From contig NZ_CP073343.1 in NCBI RefSeq assembly GCF_024397855.1, forward strand, positions 496,001 through 560,000: a DNA stretch of 64,000 bases, given 5' to 3'. This document shows positions 35,757 to 44,715 of the stretch, one piece after another. A program made the position numbers and the translations under genes. This DNA is from Marinomonas rhizomae. GTDB lineage: Bacteria > Pseudomonadota > Gammaproteobacteria > Pseudomonadales > Marinomonadaceae. Below the pieces are notes generated by a model. That model was not told the DNA's origin. It saw only the letters and a list, made by a program, of their open reading frames with translations, and ran no database searches. Position 1 is the stretch's first letter. Each line of letters starts with the position of its first letter.

Positions 35757-36833
35757 ATGACTCAGAACACTTATAATAATCAGTATGTGTATGTTTCAAA
35801 TGCAAAAAGCGGCACCATTACTCGATACCTATTAGACGATAAACAGGGGAAGTTGCTCCTTCTAGGCAGTACGAAAGCGGGTGATAATGTGATGCCGTTG
35901 TCTGTCAGTCCAGACAAGTCTCATTTATACGCTTCAATTCGTTCTGAGCCGTTTCGTGTTATTTCTTATCGTATTGACCCTATATCTGGTGATTTAAAAC
36001 AAGTTGGTGACGCGAATTTACCAACCAGTATGGCGAACATCTCGACAGATAAGACCGGGCGTTTTCTCTTTGCCGCATCTTATGGCGGCCATGTGGTTAG
36101 TGTTAGTCCTATCGATGATTCAGGTGTGGTAGTCCGTGAAGCGCAGCAAGTGCTAGATACTGGCCGCAATGCTCACGCTATTCACGCCAGCCCAGACAAT
36201 CGTTTTGTATTCTCTTCTAGCTTAGGAGATGACGAAATGATGCAGTATTTATTTGATGAGCAAAGTGGGCAATTAACACCAAACTCGCCTGCTTCCGTTA
36301 AAACTGAAAAATACGCAGGTCCAAGGCATTTTGTATTTTCTAATGATGGTCAATATGTCTATGTTCTAGGGGAACTGTCAGGCACGGTAATGACTTATGA
36401 GTATGATTCTAATTCTGGTTTGCTGGCTCTAAAAGGCGTAAGTGAGGGTGTCCCTGCGAAAGAATTAGCGTTGGAAAACGGTGTGCCACCTTCCATCAAA
36501 GCCAGTAATGATCTTCCTAAAATTTGGACTTCGGATATGCATTTGTCAGCGGATGGTCGTTTTTTGTATGTGTCTGAAAGAACCAAAAGCATCATTACGA
36601 CTTTGTCGATTGATCAAAATACGGGGCTGCCAAGCTACCAAAACATGACTCCAGTCGAGCAACAACCGCGTGGTTTTGCGCTCAGTAAAGATGGTCACTT
36701 TATGGTGGTATCGGGTGAAAATGACGCTAATGTCGGTTTATATCGAGTGGATGTGGAGACGGGGGGATTCACTAAAATTGATGGGGCTCCAACTGGTGAT
36801 GGTGCTAATTGGGTTGAGATTGTTGAGTTTTAA
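35757..36833 (+). CDS. Lactonase family protein, 6-phosphogluconolactonase-type beta-propeller
   Basis: A 358-residue seven-bladed propeller of the YbhE/lactonase_7 family (PF10282 type). The repeating YVYVSN...GTITRYLLDDKQGKL, FLFAASYGGHVVSVSP, HAIHASPDNRFVFSSSLGDD and GPRHFVFSNDGQYVYVLGE blades match these enzymes. They hydrolyse sugar lactones. With the nearby aldose dehydrogenase and aldonate dehydratase, the substrate is more likely an aldonolactone than 6-phosphogluconolactone; that is an inference. ATG 35757 (MTQNTYNN) was preferred over an earlier ATG because of AGGATT upstream and no similarity in the extension. Confidence 0.78.
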   Translation: MTQNTYNNQYVYVSNAKSGTITRYLLDDKQGKLLLLGSTKAGDNVMPLSVSPDKSHLYASIRSEPFRVISYRIDPISGDLKQVGDANLPTSMANISTDKTGRFLFAASYGGHVVSVSPIDDSGVVVREAQQVLDTGRNAHAIHASPDNRFVFSSSLGDDEMMQYLFDEQSGQLTPNSPASVKTEKYAGPRHFVFSNDGQYVYVLGELSGTVMTYEYDSNSGLLALKGVSEGVPAKELALENGVPPSIKASNDLPKIWTSDMHLSADGRFLYVSERTKSIITTLSIDQNTGLPSYQNMTPVEQQPRGFALSKDGHFMVVSGENDANVGLYRVDVETGGFTKIDGAPTGDGANWVEIVEF

Positions 36834-36850
36834 TACGCGTTGGATAAGTA

Positions 36851-36902
36851 AAAGCATCCTGCTTGCTCGCTAGTTTAGGCAAAGTAGAAGGATGCTTTTT
36901 TA
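36851..36902. terminator. Hairpin between convergent lactonase and dehydrogenase genes
   Basis: AAAGCATCCT pairs with AGGATGCTTT around a 28-base loop and is followed by TTTTTATT on the plus strand; A residues on the other side allow minus-strand termination as well. Confidence 0.6.
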
Positions 36903-36915
36903 TTAGTTATGGCGG

Positions 36916-37680
36916 TTAAACAATTCCGGCATCTACGACAAAGTTTTGGCCTGCGCAGGCCCGGCTATCCTTAGAGGCAAGGAACAGCGCCATGGCGACA
37001 ATGTCGTCTGGTTCAATGCGGAATTTAAGAGATTGCACATCAATAAATTCTTGATCCAATTCTGGTGTTAACCACAGGGCTTTTTGACGTTCTGTGACCA
37101 CCGCTCCCGGAACAATGGAATTGACTCGAATACCGCGCGGGCCAAGCTCTCTTGCCATTGTGCGTGTCATGGTATGAATCGCACCTTTTGAGGTGGTGTA
37201 ACCCACCATTCCAGCACGGCCACGCATCCAACTGATGGAGCCCATATTGATAATGCTTGCACCTTCTTTCATCCATTTAGCAGCCGCTTGCATACCAAAG
37301 AAATGCGGACGCATGTTGATGTTTAGGCAGTTGTCCCAGTATTCTGGCGTGACGTCCTCGATTTTATGACGGTCGTCTTTGCCCGCGTTATTGACCAATA
37401 CGTCTAACTGGCCAAGCTCTTGTGCTGCGTCATCAATGGCTGATTGCAAGGCAGCAATGTCACGCACGTCGACTTTTCTAAACCAAGGTTCAACGTTGAA
37501 TTCGTCGCTCAATTTTTGGTTTAACGCGGTAGAGCTAGCGTCATCAATATCAATATAAGCTACGCGTGCGCCTTGTCCCATAAAGTGATGAACAAGGTAT
37601 TCTCCAATTCCTGATCCACCGCCCGTGATAAACACCACTTTGTCTTTTAAGGAAGGGTATTGGTTGGTTAATGTCGGCAT
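36916..37680 (-). CDS. Short-chain aldose 1-dehydrogenase-like enzyme
   Basis: A 254-residue SDR with TGGGSGIGEYL (cofactor loop), NNAGKDDRHKIEDVTPEYWD, the catalytic Ser in GSISWMRGRAG and Tyr-Lys in YTTSKGA. The DDRH and GSISWM motifs are characteristic of the XylB-type sugar dehydrogenases (D-xylose, L-arabinose or related aldoses) that feed non-phosphorylative pathways. An aspartate (YIDIDD) after strand two favours NAD over NADP. It is followed upstream by an aldehyde dehydrogenase on the same strand (gap of about 86 nt). The actual aldose is not determinable here. Confidence 0.78.
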   Translation of the reverse strand: MPTLTNQYPSLKDKVVFITGGGSGIGEYLVHHFMGQGARVAYIDIDDASSTALNQKLSDEFNVEPWFRKVDVRDIAALQSAIDDAAQELGQLDVLVNNAGKDDRHKIEDVTPEYWDNCLNINMRPHFFGMQAAAKWMKEGASIINMGSISWMRGRAGMVGYTTSKGAIHTMTRTMARELGPRGIRVNSIVPGAVVTERQKALWLTPELDQEFIDVQSLKFRIEPDDIVAMALFLASKDSRACAGQNFVVDAGIV

Positions 37681-37766
37681 TTATTATTCTCCGATCGACA
37701 AAAATTAGTGTGCTCATAGCTATATGAGCACACCTTACAAGTTTTGATTTATCTGTTATTTATCTG

Positions 37767-39227
37767 CTATTTATCTAGACCAGCAACACAGACGTATTTG
37801 GTGTTGATGTAGTCTTCAATGCCATATTTAGAGCCTTCACGGCCAAGACCTGACTCTTTGTAACCACCAAATGGCGCGACTTCTGTAGCGATGACGCCAG
37901 CGTTCACACCGACTAAGCCTGTTTCTAACGCTTCTGCTACACGGAAAATACGACCAATATCACGAGAGTAGAAATAAGACGCTAGGCCGTACTCTGTGTC
38001 ATTTGCCATAGCGATGACATCGTCTTCTGTTTCAAACTTGAAGACGGGTGCCAAAGGACCAAAGGTTTCTTCTTTGGCAAACAGCATGTCTTGTGTTGCA
38101 TTGGCGATAACGGTTGGGTGATAGAAGTTGTCACCTAATTCATGGCGTTTACCACCAGTAACGACTGTGCCGCCTTTGCTAATGGCATCTTGTACATGTT
38201 CGTCGACTTTATCGACGGCAGCACGGTTAATCAGCGGGCCTTGTTCAACACCGCTTTCAGTACCGTGGCCGATTTTCATGGCGGCTACTTGCTTGGCAAA
38301 TTTTTCAACAAAGGCGTCGTATACACCTGCTTGAACATAAATGCGGTTGGCACAAACACATGTTTGGCCCGCATTACGGTATTTGGACATCATGGCACCT
38401 GCCACCGCGTCATCGATGTTTGCATCATCAAAGACCACGAAAGGCGCATTACCACCAAGCTCAAGAGAGACTTTCTTCATGGTGTCAGCACAGTCTTTCA
38501 TCAGCAATTTGCCGATTGGTGTAGAGCCTGTGAATGTTAGCTTACGTACAACAGAAGAGTCGGTTAGGGTTTTGGCGATTTGGCTCGCTTTACCCACAAC
38601 GATATTAATCACGCCTGCTGGAATGCCTGCTTCGATTGCTAGTACACCCATGGCCAATGCGCTTAATGGCGTTTCGGAGGCAGGCTTGATGATCAAGGTA
38701 CAACCCGCCGCAAGCGCTGGACCCGCTTTACGAGTGATCATGGCCGCAGGGAAGTTCCAAGGCGTAATAGCAGCGCATACGCCAACAGGCTCTTTCATTA
38801 CTAGGATGCGGCGATCTGGCGCGTAAGTTGGAATCATGTCGCCATAGATACGTTTGCCTTCTTCAGCAAACCACTCAATAAAAGAAGCGGCATAGCCGAT
38901 TTCGCCACGGGATTCTGCTAATGGTTTGCCTTGCTCAGCGGTCATTAGCTTCGCTAAGTCTTCTTGGTTTTCCATTAGTAGGTCATGCCAGCGGCGCAAT
39001 AATCCAGCACGCTCTTTGGCGGTTTTCTTTTTCCAGGTTTTTTGCGCCGCTTCCGCCGCAGCGATGGCTTGCTGTGTTTCGGCAGGACCAACGCTTGCAA
39101 TGGTTGTTACTAATTCACCTGTCGCTGGGTTGAATACATCTAGCGTATTGCCTTCGGAAGATTCGACCCACTCTCCATTGATTAAACATTTTGTTTGTAG
39201 GAGTGCTTTGTTCTTTAGTTCAAGCAT
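37767..39227 (-). CDS. gabD: NAD(P)-dependent aldehyde dehydrogenase, succinate-semialdehyde dehydrogenase type
   Basis: A 486-residue enzyme with the GabD/DavD layout: ITPWNFPAAMITRKAGPALAAG, general base in SLELGGNAPFVVFDDA, catalytic Cys in NAGQTCVCANRIY with the adjacent cysteine typical of succinate-semialdehyde dehydrogenases, and FGGYKESGLGREGSKYGIEDY. In this neighbourhood the substrate could instead be glycolaldehyde, lactaldehyde or 2-oxoglutarate semialdehyde from sugar-acid cleavage. It is divergent from the dehydratase gene, with a 12-bp palindromic operator in between. AGAGGT precedes the ATG. Confidence 0.78.
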   Translation of the reverse strand: MLELKNKALLQTKCLINGEWVESSEGNTLDVFNPATGELVTTIASVGPAETQQAIAAAEAAQKTWKKKTAKERAGLLRRWHDLLMENQEDLAKLMTAEQGKPLAESRGEIGYAASFIEWFAEEGKRIYGDMIPTYAPDRRILVMKEPVGVCAAITPWNFPAAMITRKAGPALAAGCTLIIKPASETPLSALAMGVLAIEAGIPAGVINIVVGKASQIAKTLTDSSVVRKLTFTGSTPIGKLLMKDCADTMKKVSLELGGNAPFVVFDDANIDDAVAGAMMSKYRNAGQTCVCANRIYVQAGVYDAFVEKFAKQVAAMKIGHGTESGVEQGPLINRAAVDKVDEHVQDAISKGGTVVTGGKRHELGDNFYHPTVIANATQDMLFAKEETFGPLAPVFKFETEDDVIAMANDTEYGLASYFYSRDIGRIFRVAEALETGLVGVNAGVIATEVAPFGGYKESGLGREGSKYGIEDYINTKYVCVAGLDK

Positions 39228-39363
39228 TGCGGTACCTCTATTAGTTTGTTCGCTTTATTTTTAGATTGCTACGGATTGTATCTATTTCAAGTCGCTGCTT
39301 TTCGCTGCTACTTTTGTTCACTATTTTTAACGAGTAATGGGATAGTTCTTGACTTCTCTTATG

Positions 39364-39375
39364 TCTTATATAAGA
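39364..39375. promoter_or_regulatory. Candidate GntR/UTRA operator, dehydratase side
   Basis: TCTTATATAAGA is a perfect palindrome, embedded in ATGTCTTATATAAGA, between the aldehyde dehydrogenase and dehydratase genes. The same 15 bases occur upstream of the GntR gene at 45529-45543. Confidence 0.6.
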
Positions 39376-39467
39376 GTTATATCATAAGTTTGAAGAAGCC
39401 GTAAACAATCATTGTTGGTTAAGCGCTCGAACGATAAAAATAAACACTGAAAGAACAGGACTACATC

Positions 39468-41189
39468 ATGGCAAAACGTATCGAAGACCTTCGCAGTCAG
39501 CGTTGGTTTGCTCCTGACAATATGCGAGCTTTTGCGCATCGACAACGAACGCAACAGACTGGATACAAGCGCAGCGATTTCATGAATCGCCCCGTTATAG
39601 GCATCATTAATACTTGGAGCGACATCAGTACTTGTCATACTCACCTTAGAGAACGTGCGCAGTTTGTGAAAGAAGGCATTATTCGTGCCGGCGGTTATCC
39701 ATTAGAAATGCCTGCCATGTCACTTGGTGAAGTGATGGTAAAACCAACTACCATGATGTACCGAAATTTTCTTGCGATGGAAACGGAAGAGCTGCTGCGC
39801 AGTCATCCGATTGATGGCGCGATTTTAATGGGCGGTTGTGACAAAACCACTCCAGGCTTACTAATGGGCGCCATTAGTATGAACATTCCCGCTATTTATA
39901 TTCCCGCAGGCGCGAGTCTAAACGGCAATTTCAAAGGCGAAAAAATTGGTACCGGCACTCATACTCGAAAATATTGGGATGAAAAACGCGCGGGTAATTT
40001 AAGTGATGAAGATTGGCTTGAACTAGAAGCCAAAATGACCCGTTCTGTGGGAACCTGTAACACCATGGGGACGGCTTCTTCACTGACTTCTATGGCGGAA
40101 GTGTTGGGCTTTTGTTTGCCTGGTTCGGCGACTATTCCTGCGGCCGATTCGGCTCATCAACGTCTGTGTTCTTTGGCGGGTGAGCGCATTACCAAAATGG
40201 TATTTGAAGACCTAACACCAAAATCCCTTGCCACCAAAGAAGCCTTTGAAAACGCCATTGTCACTTATGTTGCGCTGGGTGGTTCCACTAATGGCATTAT
40301 CCATTTAATCGCCATGGCGGGGCGTGCTGGTATTGATTTACCCATGTCTTTGTTTGATGAATGGGCACGCAAAGTCCCTGTTATTGCCAATCTTATGCCG
40401 GCGGGTGAATACCTAATGGAAGACCTGTTCTACGCGGGTGGTTTGCCAGCGTTATTAACTCGCCTTAAAGATTTCTTGCATCTGGATCAAGGTAACGTGA
40501 ATGGTCGTACCTTGGGTGAGAACTTGGATGGCGTCGAAATTTATAATGACGACGTGATTCGTTCTCTAGATAACCCAGTAAACGACCGCGGCACGATTGG
40601 TGTGATCACCGGAAACCTATGCCCTGATGGCGCGGTGTGTAAGCCCTCTGCAGCGTCGCCGCATTTGTTAAATCATCGCGGTAAAGCCTTGGTGTTTGAA
40701 AACCACGCTCAAATGACGGCGCAGATCGACGACCCTGACCTTGATGTGGATGAGAATACCGTTTTAGTGCTTAAAAATGCTGGGCCAATAGGCGGTCCGG
40801 GTATGCCTGAATGGGGCGGGTTACCGATTCCGAAAAAGCTTTTGCAAAAAGGCGTGCGTGACATGGTGCGTATTTCAGATGCACGCATGAGCGGCACCCA
40901 TTACGGCACCTGTATTTTACACGTTGCGCCTGAATCTTATGTTGGCGGGCCGCTGGCCTTTGTTCAGACCGGCGACTGGATCGCCTTGGACGTGGAAAAG
41001 CGCACGCTGAATTTAGAAATTAGTGACGAAGAAATGGCGGCGAGAAAAGCGGCTTGGGCACCACCACCACCAAAGTTTGCTCGTGGTTATGGCGCTATGT
41101 TTTCAACCCATGTCACCCAAGCAAACGAAGGGTGCGACTTTGACTTTTTACAAGGTGACGCTGTCATCGATGAACCGGAGATATTCTAA
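39468..41189 (+). CDS. IlvD/Edd family dehydratase, probable L-arabonate-type aldonate dehydratase
   Basis: A 573-residue iron-sulfur dehydratase. Cluster ligands are seen in DISTCHTHLRE, MGGCDKTTPG and VGTCNTMGTASS. The GCDKTTPG variant and the length near 570-580 favour the sugar-acid branch (L-arabonate, D-xylonate, D-galactonate) over amino acid synthesis. It would dehydrate an aldonate to a 2-keto-3-deoxy acid. The stop is immediately followed by the ATG of an HpaI-type aldolase, and TRAP permease genes follow, so the operon imports, dehydrates and cleaves one sugar acid. Exact substrate is uncertain. Confidence 0.8.
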   Translation: MAKRIEDLRSQRWFAPDNMRAFAHRQRTQQTGYKRSDFMNRPVIGIINTWSDISTCHTHLRERAQFVKEGIIRAGGYPLEMPAMSLGEVMVKPTTMMYRNFLAMETEELLRSHPIDGAILMGGCDKTTPGLLMGAISMNIPAIYIPAGASLNGNFKGEKIGTGTHTRKYWDEKRAGNLSDEDWLELEAKMTRSVGTCNTMGTASSLTSMAEVLGFCLPGSATIPAADSAHQRLCSLAGERITKMVFEDLTPKSLATKEAFENAIVTYVALGGSTNGIIHLIAMAGRAGIDLPMSLFDEWARKVPVIANLMPAGEYLMEDLFYAGGLPALLTRLKDFLHLDQGNVNGRTLGENLDGVEIYNDDVIRSLDNPVNDRGTIGVITGNLCPDGAVCKPSAASPHLLNHRGKALVFENHAQMTAQIDDPDLDVDENTVLVLKNAGPIGGPGMPEWGGLPIPKKLLQKGVRDMVRISDARMSGTHYGTCILHVAPESYVGGPLAFVQTGDWIALDVEKRTLNLEISDEEMAARKAAWAPPPPKFARGYGAMFSTHVTQANEGCDFDFLQGDAVIDEPEIF

Positions 41190-41957
41190 ATGAGCAAGAC
41201 GATTAACCCATTTAAACAGCGTTTACTGGATGGTCAAAAGTTGATTGGAGGCTGGACGCTGTCTGGTAGCCCAACGGTCGCAGAGGCTATGGCGTTTTTG
41301 AACTATGACTATTTGGTGGTGGATTTAGAACACAGCCCTGCCAGCATTCACGATACTACGCCGATTTTACGGGCGGTTGAGCAAACGCCAACCGCAGCGG
41401 TGGTTCGTATGCCAAGCCATGATCCGATTGCGATTAAGCAAGTATTGGATCAAGGCGGTATGACCTTGTATTTCCCATTCGTTGAATCGGTCGAAGAGGC
41501 AAAAGCCATTGTTCAGGCCAGTATGTATCCGCCATTAGGCAAACGTGGCTTCGCAAAAATGCACCGAGCTGCGCGTTATACAACCCGTGAGGATTACCCA
41601 GCAGCAGCCAATGAGCAAGTCTGTCTGATCCCTCAATTGGAAACCGTTGAAGCGTTAGAGCTTGCGGTAGAAATCGGCCAGCTTGATGGCGTAAGCGCAG
41701 TGTTTATTGGCCCTGGTGATTTGTCGATGACCATGGGCTTGCCAGGTCAGGTAAATCACCCTGATGTGCGCGCCAAAATCGTGGCTTGTGTGACAGCCTG
41801 TAACCAAGCTGGGATTCCTGTAGGAACCGTTATGCCTACGCCTGACGATGCAAAATGGGCATTAGAAGTCGGCTTTAGTTTTGTTTCGATTGCCAATGAT
41901 CTGGCCAATATGTTGGGTCAGTGTAAAGCGCATTTGGCGCAAATGAAGAACTCGTAA
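41190..41957 (+). CDS. HpcH/HpaI-type 2-keto-3-deoxy acid aldolase
   Basis: A 255-residue class II aldolase. It contains the family core YLVVDLEHSPASI, the Arg-containing VRMPSHDPIAIKQVLDQG, PFVESVEEAKAIV and metal-ligand region LIPQLETVEALE, then FIGPGDLSMTMGLPGQ. Members cleave 2-keto-3-deoxy aldonates or aldarates to pyruvate plus an aldehyde. Its start directly abuts the dehydratase stop (TAAATG). With a pentonate substrate the aldehyde would be glycolaldehyde, which the nearby aldehyde dehydrogenase could oxidise; this is an inference. Confidence 0.83.
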   Translation: MSKTINPFKQRLLDGQKLIGGWTLSGSPTVAEAMAFLNYDYLVVDLEHSPASIHDTTPILRAVEQTPTAAVVRMPSHDPIAIKQVLDQGGMTLYFPFVESVEEAKAIVQASMYPPLGKRGFAKMHRAARYTTREDYPAAANEQVCLIPQLETVEALELAVEIGQLDGVSAVFIGPGDLSMTMGLPGQVNHPDVRAKIVACVTACNQAGIPVGTVMPTPDDAKWALEVGFSFVSIANDLANMLGQCKAHLAQMKNS

Positions 41958-41967
41958 AGGTGTCTCT

Positions 41968-42516
41968 ATGCTTTTATTAACAAGAATAATAACTTTGCTA
42001 GGGCAGGTGAATTCTGCCTTTGTGTTCGTTTTCAAGTATCTGGCGATCACTGCCGTTGCAGTGATGACCGCCTCGATTTTGGTTCAGGTATTTTGTCGTT
42101 ATGTGCTTAACGATTCATTGCCTTGGTCTGAAGAGCTGGCGCGTTACCTGATGGTTTGGATGACGTTTTTGACACTGCCTGTGGTCTCTCGCACTAAGCA
42201 ACACGCGGCGCTCGATATTATTTTAGGGTCTTTACCAAGACGCTTGAGCTTGCTGCTGGAGTTGGTGTTGTATGTATTGGTCGGGATTGTCTTGTATTAC
42301 GCGTTTAATAAAAGCCTAGATTTCGCCCTAAAAGGGACGCGCATGTTAGCCACGGCGCTGCCTATTACCAAAGCTTGGTCATACATGGCGATGCCGATTG
42401 GTTTTGGCGTCATGATGCTGGTGTATATCGAACTTTTCTTAATTGGTATTGCGCGTCTTTTTAATGAATCTAACGACGACCATTTTGTGTTGTCAGATAG
42501 CGAAAGCGAGGGATAA
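41968..42516 (+). CDS. TRAP transporter small permease (DctQ type)
   Basis: A 182-residue membrane protein with four hydrophobic spans. The DctQ signature VFCRYVLNDSLPWSEELARYLMVW is present in two adjacent pieces (after span two). It pairs with the large permease that begins 3 nt downstream. Together with the periplasmic protein encoded at 45692 it should import the aldonate used by this operon, driven by a sodium gradient. Confidence 0.87.
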   Translation: MLLLTRIITLLGQVNSAFVFVFKYLAITAVAVMTASILVQVFCRYVLNDSLPWSEELARYLMVWMTFLTLPVVSRTKQHAALDIILGSLPRRLSLLLELVLYVLVGIVLYYAFNKSLDFALKGTRMLATALPITKAWSYMAMPIGFGVMMLVYIELFLIGIARLFNESNDDHFVLSDSESEG

Positions 42517-42519
42517 CCC

Positions 42520-43806
42520 ATGGGTATTTCATTTTTCTGGATTTTGCTTTCTGTGATGTTTTTGGGGATGCCTGTTGCGTTTGCTTTGTTGTTTGCGCCG
42601 GGTTTGAGTCTATTTCTAGAAGGCAAAGAGATGTTCTATCTCTTGCTGACACAGCGTTTGTATAACGGTATTGATAGCTTTCCTTTGATGGCGATTCCGT
42701 TTTTTATGTTGGCAGGTGAGGTAATGAACCGCAGTGGCATTACCTTGTCGCTTGTACAGGTAAGCCAAGCCTTCATCGGGCATCTACGTGGCGGTTTAGC
42801 GCAAATTAATATTTTGTCTTCTATGTTGTTTGCAGGCCTTAGTGGTTCGGCGGTAGCGGATTGCTCGGCGTTAGGGAAAATGCTGATCCCAGCGATGGAA
42901 AAGAACGGTTACTCGCGTCGTTTTGCGGCAGCCGTAACAGCAGCTTCGTCTGTGATTGGGCCGATTATTCCACCAAGTGGCATCATGATCTTGTATGCGT
43001 TTGTAATGAACGTGTCGGTAGGTGGATTGTTTGCAGCCGGTCTTGTCCCAGGCGTTTTGGTTGGCACTAGTTTGATGGCGATGACGTGGTTTTTAGCACG
43101 TCGTCGCGGTTATAAAGTGGCATCAGAAAAGGCGTCTTGGTCAGAGCGTGGTACGGCGGTTAAACAAGCTTTTTGGCCTTTGATGACGCCGGTTATTTTG
43201 CTTGGCGGTATTTTATCTGGAGTGTTTACACCGACAGAGGCGGCGGCGGTTGCGGCTGCCTACGCTTTGGTTGTTAGCTTGTTGTCGAGAACGATGAAGA
43301 TGAGTAGCTTGCCAAGCTTGTTTTACGCTACGGCTAAATCGTCCGCGGTGATTTTGTTCCTTGTCGGCAGTGCGGTGGCGTTTTCTTCGGTGATCAGCCT
43401 ATCTGGCGCGCCACAAAAAGTCGCTGCGATCATGGTTTCTTTGACTGAAAATCCATTGCTGCTACTGCTGATTATTAACTTGCTACTTTTATTTGTCGGC
43501 ATGTTCTTAGATGCCGGCCCTGCGATTCTTATTCTGGGTCCTATTCTTGGGCCGATCGTGACGCAGTTTGGTATTGATCCTTTACATTTTGCCATCGTGA
43601 TGTGTGTCAACTTGACCATAGGTTTGACGACGCCACCCATGGGCTTGGTGCTGTTTGTTGCGTCCAGTGTGAGTGGCGAGCGAGTTGAGACGATTAGCCG
43701 CGAAATGCTGCCTTACTTGGCTGTGCATATCATGGTTATTTTGCTCATTACCTATATTCCAGCATTAACAATGACCTTGCCTCGTTTGCTCGGTTTTGCC
43801 TCCTGA
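42520..43806 (+). CDS. TRAP transporter large permease (DctM type)
   Basis: A 428-residue membrane protein with about 12 spans, the standard DctM length. Recognisable blocks are DSFPLMAIPFFMLAGEVMNRSG, split by the family's loop, LSGSAVADCSALGKMLIPAM, IPPSGIMILYAF, and TPPMGLVLFVASSVSG near the end. It is the transport channel of the TRAP system with the small permease just upstream. The SBP gene lies 1.9 kb downstream, beyond a TSUP permease and the GntR gene. Confidence 0.9.
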   Translation: MGISFFWILLSVMFLGMPVAFALLFAPGLSLFLEGKEMFYLLLTQRLYNGIDSFPLMAIPFFMLAGEVMNRSGITLSLVQVSQAFIGHLRGGLAQINILSSMLFAGLSGSAVADCSALGKMLIPAMEKNGYSRRFAAAVTAASSVIGPIIPPSGIMILYAFVMNVSVGGLFAAGLVPGVLVGTSLMAMTWFLARRRGYKVASEKASWSERGTAVKQAFWPLMTPVILLGGILSGVFTPTEAAAVAAAYALVVSLLSRTMKMSSLPSLFYATAKSSAVILFLVGSAVAFSSVISLSGAPQKVAAIMVSLTENPLLLLLIINLLLLFVGMFLDAGPAILILGPILGPIVTQFGIDPLHFAIVMCVNLTIGLTTPPMGLVLFVASSVSGERVETISREMLPYLAVHIMVILLITYIPALTMTLPRLLGFAS

Positions 43807-43866
43807 TGGATGGTAAACCACGGTTTTTTGGCATAGTTAAGGACGAAACAAACGAGGGAGGCTTTT

Positions 43867-44619
43867 ATGCTTATGGATAGTTCGAGCCTGCTTTTATTAT
43901 TGTTCTTTGCGCTCGGCAGTTACATTCAGGCGACAACAGGTTTCGCTTTTGGATTGATTGTCGTGAGCAGTGTATCGGCATTAGGTTTAGCGCCCATTGA
44001 GGTCACTGCGTTTGCGGTTAGTGTGTTAAGTCTTATCAATGCGGGGATCGGGCTTTATGGTGGGCATTGGCGAAAGATAAATCGTCGCGCTTTTTGGGGC
44101 TTTATTTTGCCTTGCCTACCAGCCATTTTCCTTGGTGTATGGCTGCTTGGTTATCTGGGTGAAAATGCGCTAGGGTGGCTCAAATTTAGCTTAGGTTTGT
44201 GCATTGTGGTCAGTAGCTTGGTGATGATGCTACAAGCTCATAGGGTGAGAAAGGAATCCTCTGCTGGTGCTTTTGCTGTCAGTGGGGTGATTGGTGGCGT
44301 GATGGGTGGCATGTTTGCAACGTTCGGTCCGCCTATTACCTTCATGATGTATCGCCAGCCAGATGACCAAGCCAGAATACGCGCGACCTTGTTAGGGATA
44401 TTTTGTTGTACGGCGGCATTACGTGTGGGTTCTGTTAGTTTTACTCAAGGTGTTGATATTGATACTTGGCTATTGTGTGCGCTTGGCTTTCCAGTCGTTG
44501 TGCTATCAACATTAATGGCGAGAAAATTTCCCGTTCCTATCTCAGCTCGGGCTATGCGCTTTGTGGCGTTTAGTTTGTTGCTATTGTCGGGTGTTAGCTT
44601 GATGTGGCAGGGGGTTTAG
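43867..44619 (+). CDS. TSUP (TauE/SafE) family permease
   Basis: A 250-residue membrane protein with about eight spans in two repeated halves and the motifs ATTGFAFGLIVVSS and GGVMGGMFATFGPPITFMMY, typical of the sulfite-exporter TauE/SafE family. Substrates in the family include sulfite, sulfoacetate and other small organic anions. Its place 60 nt after the TRAP genes and before a terminator suggests it belongs to the same operon, perhaps exporting a product acid. That role is a guess. Confidence 0.75.
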   Translation: MLMDSSSLLLLLFFALGSYIQATTGFAFGLIVVSSVSALGLAPIEVTAFAVSVLSLINAGIGLYGGHWRKINRRAFWGFILPCLPAIFLGVWLLGYLGENALGWLKFSLGLCIVVSSLVMMLQAHRVRKESSAGAFAVSGVIGGVMGGMFATFGPPITFMMYRQPDDQARIRATLLGIFCCTAALRVGSVSFTQGVDIDTWLLCALGFPVVVLSTLMARKFPVPISARAMRFVAFSLLLLSGVSLMWQGV

Positions 44620-44645
44620 ATAGGAAAGGTTTGAATAAATAGACA

Positions 44646-44681
44646 AGAGCGCGTGACGTTGCTGTCAGGCGCTCTTTTTTG
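44646..44681 (+). terminator. Rho-independent terminator of the dehydratase-TRAP operon
   Basis: AGAGCGC pairs with GCGCTCT and inner TGAC with GTCA, followed by TTTTTT. It lies before the convergent GntR gene. Confidence 0.8.
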
Positions 44682-44715
44682 TTTGTTAATTTTGCTTGTT
44701 AATATAGAGAGTCAG

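Noticed and set aside
43808..43882. Short ORF of about 24 codons between the TRAP large permease and the TSUP gene
   Set aside because: No ribosome site and it runs into the TSUP start in another frame; no hydrophobic span.
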